From Burkholderia contaminans (GTDB lineage Bacteria > Pseudomonadota > Gammaproteobacteria > Burkholderiales > Burkholderiaceae): a stretch of DNA of 64,000 nt. Each line of letters opens with the position of its first letter. Position 1 is the stretch's first letter. Below, in pieces: positions 61,686-64,000 of the stretch. The translations under genes and the position numbers were made by a program. Under the pieces are notes generated by a model that searched no databases, was not told the origin of the DNA, and was given only the letters and a program-made list of their open reading frames with translations. The stretch lies in contig NZ_CP090645.1 of assembly GCF_029633825.1 (NCBI RefSeq), forward strand, positions 62,001 to 126,000, read 5' to 3'.

Positions 61686-64000
61686 ATGAGCGGACAGCGT
61701 AACGACGGCGAAACTTCTCCCGAACACCTGAACGCGAGCCACGGCGCGGGCGGCCACCAAGACCATGCTGCGCACGCCGCGCAAGGTCAGGCCAGCGGGG
61801 ATGCCGATGGCAATCACGCGGCGCACCACGGACATGGCCACGGTGAAATGTCCGAAGGTCCCGACGGCGCGCTCAGGGACCCGGTGTGCGGCATGTCTGT
61901 CACGGCGGATTCGCCATTTCGCAGCGAGCACGATGGACATCCGTATTTCTTCTGCAGTGCGTCATGTCAGAAGAAGTTTCGGGCGGACCCGTTGCGATAT
62001 GTCAAACCGTCGACCAGCACGTCGGTTGAGGCTGCGCCGGAGGGCTCGATATACACCTGCCCGATGCATCCGGAAATTCGCCAGGACCATCCTGGCAACT
62101 GCCCGAAGTGCGGTATGGCCCTTGAGCCCTTGTTGCCCAGTCTCGAGGACGAAGAGAATCCCGAGCTGACGGATTTTCGACGCAGGTTCTGGTGGACGCT
62201 GCCGCTGACGGCCGTGGTGTTCGTCCTGGCCATGTTCGGCCACCGGCTGGGCTGGATGGAAGCGTCCACACAGAGCTGGGTCGAACTGGCTCTCTCGACT
62301 CCGGTCGTCGTGTGGGCGGGCTTGCCGTTCTTCGAACGTTGCACCCGCTCGTTCATCAATCGCAGCCCGAACATGTGGACGCTCATCGGACTTGGTACGG
62401 GGACGGCCTATGTCTATAGCGTCATCGCGACAGTCGTTCCAGGAGTCTTCCCGGAGGCATTTGCCGCACATGGTCGTGTGAGCGTGTATTTTGAGGCCGC
62501 GGCCGTCATTATTTCGTTGACGCTCGTCGGGCAACTGCTCGAACTGAAGGCTCGGTCGCAGACGTCCGCTGCCATCAAGGCACTGCTGGGACTGGCGCCG
62601 AAGACCGCGCGGCGTATCAACGCCGACGGCACAGAAGAGGACGTTCCACTGGCTCACGTCCATGTCGGCGACCTCCTTCGCGTAAGACCAGGCGAGAAGG
62701 TTCCGGTCGACGGCGTTGTGACGGAGGGTTCCAGCGCGCTCGATGAGTCCATGATTACGGGCGAACCTATTCCCGTCAGCAAGCGGGTGGGTGACCACGT
62801 CATCGGCGCGACCATGAATACCTCCGGAAGCCTCATCATCAAATCGGAGAAGGTCGGCTCCCAGACCATGCTGGCACAAATCGTCCAGATGGTCGCGCAG
62901 GCGCAGCGTTCCAGGGCACCCATGCAGCGCATGGCTGACAAGGTCGCGGGAGTTTTCGTCGTCGCGGTGGTCGGCGTCGCCATCCTGACGTTCGTCGCCT
63001 GGGGCTTTTTCGGACCCGAGCCCAGTTGGGTCTACGGGCTTATCAATGCCGTGGCGGTGCTCATCATCGCCTGTCCCTGTGCGCTTGGGCTGGCGACTCC
63101 CATGTCCATCATGGTCGCGAGTGGCAAAGGCGCGTCGAACGGTGTGCTTTTTCGGGATGCGGCTGCGATTGAGAACTTCCGGAAGGTCAACACGCTGATC
63201 GTCGACAAGACAGGCACCTTGACCGAAGGTCGCCCTGCCTTCGAACGCGCAATCGGCGTGAATGGATATGCGGAAGAGGATGTTCTCCGGCTCGCGGCCA
63301 GTCTTGACCAGGGTAGCGAACACCCGCTCGCTGCGACCATCGTGGATGCGGCCCGTGAACGGCGGCTCGCGTTCGAGAAGGTGGAGCACTTCGAGTCGAG
63401 CACCGGGATTGGCGTGCGAGGACTGGTCGGCAGCCGCAATCTCGCGCTGGGCAACACCACCCTCATGCAGGCCGACGGCATCGACGTTGGGACGCTCACG
63501 GAAAATTCGGACACGCTGCGTGCGCAGGGCGCCAGCGTCATGTATCTGGCGGTTGATGGAATGCTGGCCGGCCTGCTCGCGGTTTCGGACCCGGTGAAGG
63601 CAACGACACCCGAGGCACTGGCCCGGCTCAAGGAAGACGGTATCCGCGTGGTGATGGCGACGGGCGACGGTGTCGTGACCGCCAGGGCTGTCGCGACGAA
63701 GCTCGGCATCGGTGAATTCCATGGCGAGGTCAAACCAGCCGACAAGCTGGCGCTGGTGACGAAATTCCAGCAGGAAGGCAAGGTTGTAGCCATGGCCGGT
63801 GACGGTATCAACGATGCGCCCGCGCTTGCCAAGGCGGACGTGGGCGTCGCGATGGGCACCGGCACCGATGTAGCGATGAGCAGCGCACAGGTGACCCTCG
63901 TCAAAGGAGACCTGCGCGGCATCGCGCGAGCCCGGGAGTTGTCCGAGGCGACAATCGGGAACATGAAGCAGAACCTCGGCTTCGCGTTTGTGTACAACGC
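61686..64000 (+). CDS. copA: copper-exporting P1B-type ATPase, N-terminal 771 residues (runs off the window)
   Basis: The open frame from ATG 61686 continues to the window end. A His-rich start is followed by a YHS domain (DPVCGM at 65-70), then a metal-binding block (YTCPMHP at 123-129, CPKCGM at 139-144). The ATPase core has TGE (358-360), the membrane Cu(I) site CPC (463-465), DKTGT with the phosphorylated D507, EHP (545-547) and GDGIND (705-710). This is the P1B-1 type for Cu(I)/Ag(I), with YHS and CxMHP domains in place of an HMA domain. The C-terminus is missing only because the window ends. Confidence 0.95.
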   Translation, partial: MSGQRNDGETSPEHLNASHGAGGHQDHAAHAAQGQASGDADGNHAAHHGHGHGEMSEGPDGALRDPVCGMSVTADSPFRSEHDGHPYFFCSASCQKKFRADPLRYVKPSTSTSVEAAPEGSIYTCPMHPEIRQDHPGNCPKCGMALEPLLPSLEDEENPELTDFRRRFWWTLPLTAVVFVLAMFGHRLGWMEASTQSWVELALSTPVVVWAGLPFFERCTRSFINRSPNMWTLIGLGTGTAYVYSVIATVVPGVFPEAFAAHGRVSVYFEAAAVIISLTLVGQLLELKARSQTSAAIKALLGLAPKTARRINADGTEEDVPLAHVHVGDLLRVRPGEKVPVDGVVTEGSSALDESMITGEPIPVSKRVGDHVIGATMNTSGSLIIKSEKVGSQTMLAQIVQMVAQAQRSRAPMQRMADKVAGVFVVAVVGVAILTFVAWGFFGPEPSWVYGLINAVAVLIIACPCALGLATPMSIMVASGKGASNGVLFRDAAAIENFRKVNTLIVDKTGTLTEGRPAFERAIGVNGYAEEDVLRLAASLDQGSEHPLAATIVDAARERRLAFEKVEHFESSTGIGVRGLVGSRNLALGNTTLMQADGIDVGTLTENSDTLRAQGASVMYLAVDGMLAGLLAVSDPVKATTPEALARLKEDGIRVVMATGDGVVTARAVATKLGIGEFHGEVKPADKLALVTKFQQEGKVVAMAGDGINDAPALAKADVGVAMGTGTDVAMSSAQVTLVKGDLRGIARARELSEATIGNMKQNLGFAFVYN

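Overview
The window looks like part of a large accessory replicon (a plasmid, or a plasmid-like part of one) from Burkholderia or a close relative. The DNA is GC-rich throughout. The H-NS-like, VgrG, integrase, LigD and Cus/Cop proteins read like beta-proteobacterial ones. A plasmid partition and replication block lies at 33.1-37.3 kb. The host assignment is inference from protein style, not from a marker gene.

Layout. 1-6.8 kb: the end of a mobile-element operon, then a group with a membrane-anchored GTPase, a possible PD-(D/E)XK nuclease, a DUF6884 protein and a divergent DGQHR/DndB-like protein, then a nucleoside deoxyribosyltransferase. 6.9-9.7 kb: a plasmid-type H-NS and small membrane or secreted proteins, ending with a small HTH repressor surrounded by three copies of one palindromic operator. 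9.8-16.9 kb: a type VI secretion cassette (VgrG, a lysozyme-like effector, a periplasmic immunity candidate) and an operon of unknown genes. 16.9-18.8 kb: an MqsA-like regulator, a small protein ending in a sliding-clamp-binding motif, and a PIN-domain toxin-antitoxin pair. 18.8-22.2 kb: a C4-type antisense RNA leader and an unknown plus-strand operon that includes a HEPN-like protein coupled to a membrane protein. 22.3-30.1 kb: a large tyrosine recombinase (frameshifted), a truncated second copy of its 3' end, and two blocks of tightly overlapping unknown genes. 30.3-32.8 kb: terminators, a vapBC pair and a decayed ligD.

33.1-37.3 kb is the replicon core. Six perfect 16-bp palindromes (putative centromere) precede parA and parB. 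An iteron origin follows, with two arrays in opposite orientation and different helical spacing plus a DnaA box, then repA and a terminator. A Tn3-family transposase follows (37.5-40.9 kb).

41.2-64.0 kb is a copper-resistance island: a secreted Met/Cys-rich protein, cusC (broken), cusB (with a fused CusF domain), cusA, cusF, a DsbD-like reductase, several small Met/His/Cys-rich envelope proteins, a P-II-like protein, cueR (broken), copZ and copA (runs off the end). The Cus genes would move Cu(I)/Ag(I) across the envelope, and CopZ/CopA would clear the cytoplasm. Two related IS21-family elements have inserted into cusC and cueR, each leaving a 7-bp target duplication. The one in cueR is itself split by a different IS21-family element with a 5-bp duplication. 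As it stands the outer-membrane channel is disrupted and the copper sensor has lost the start of its DNA-binding domain.
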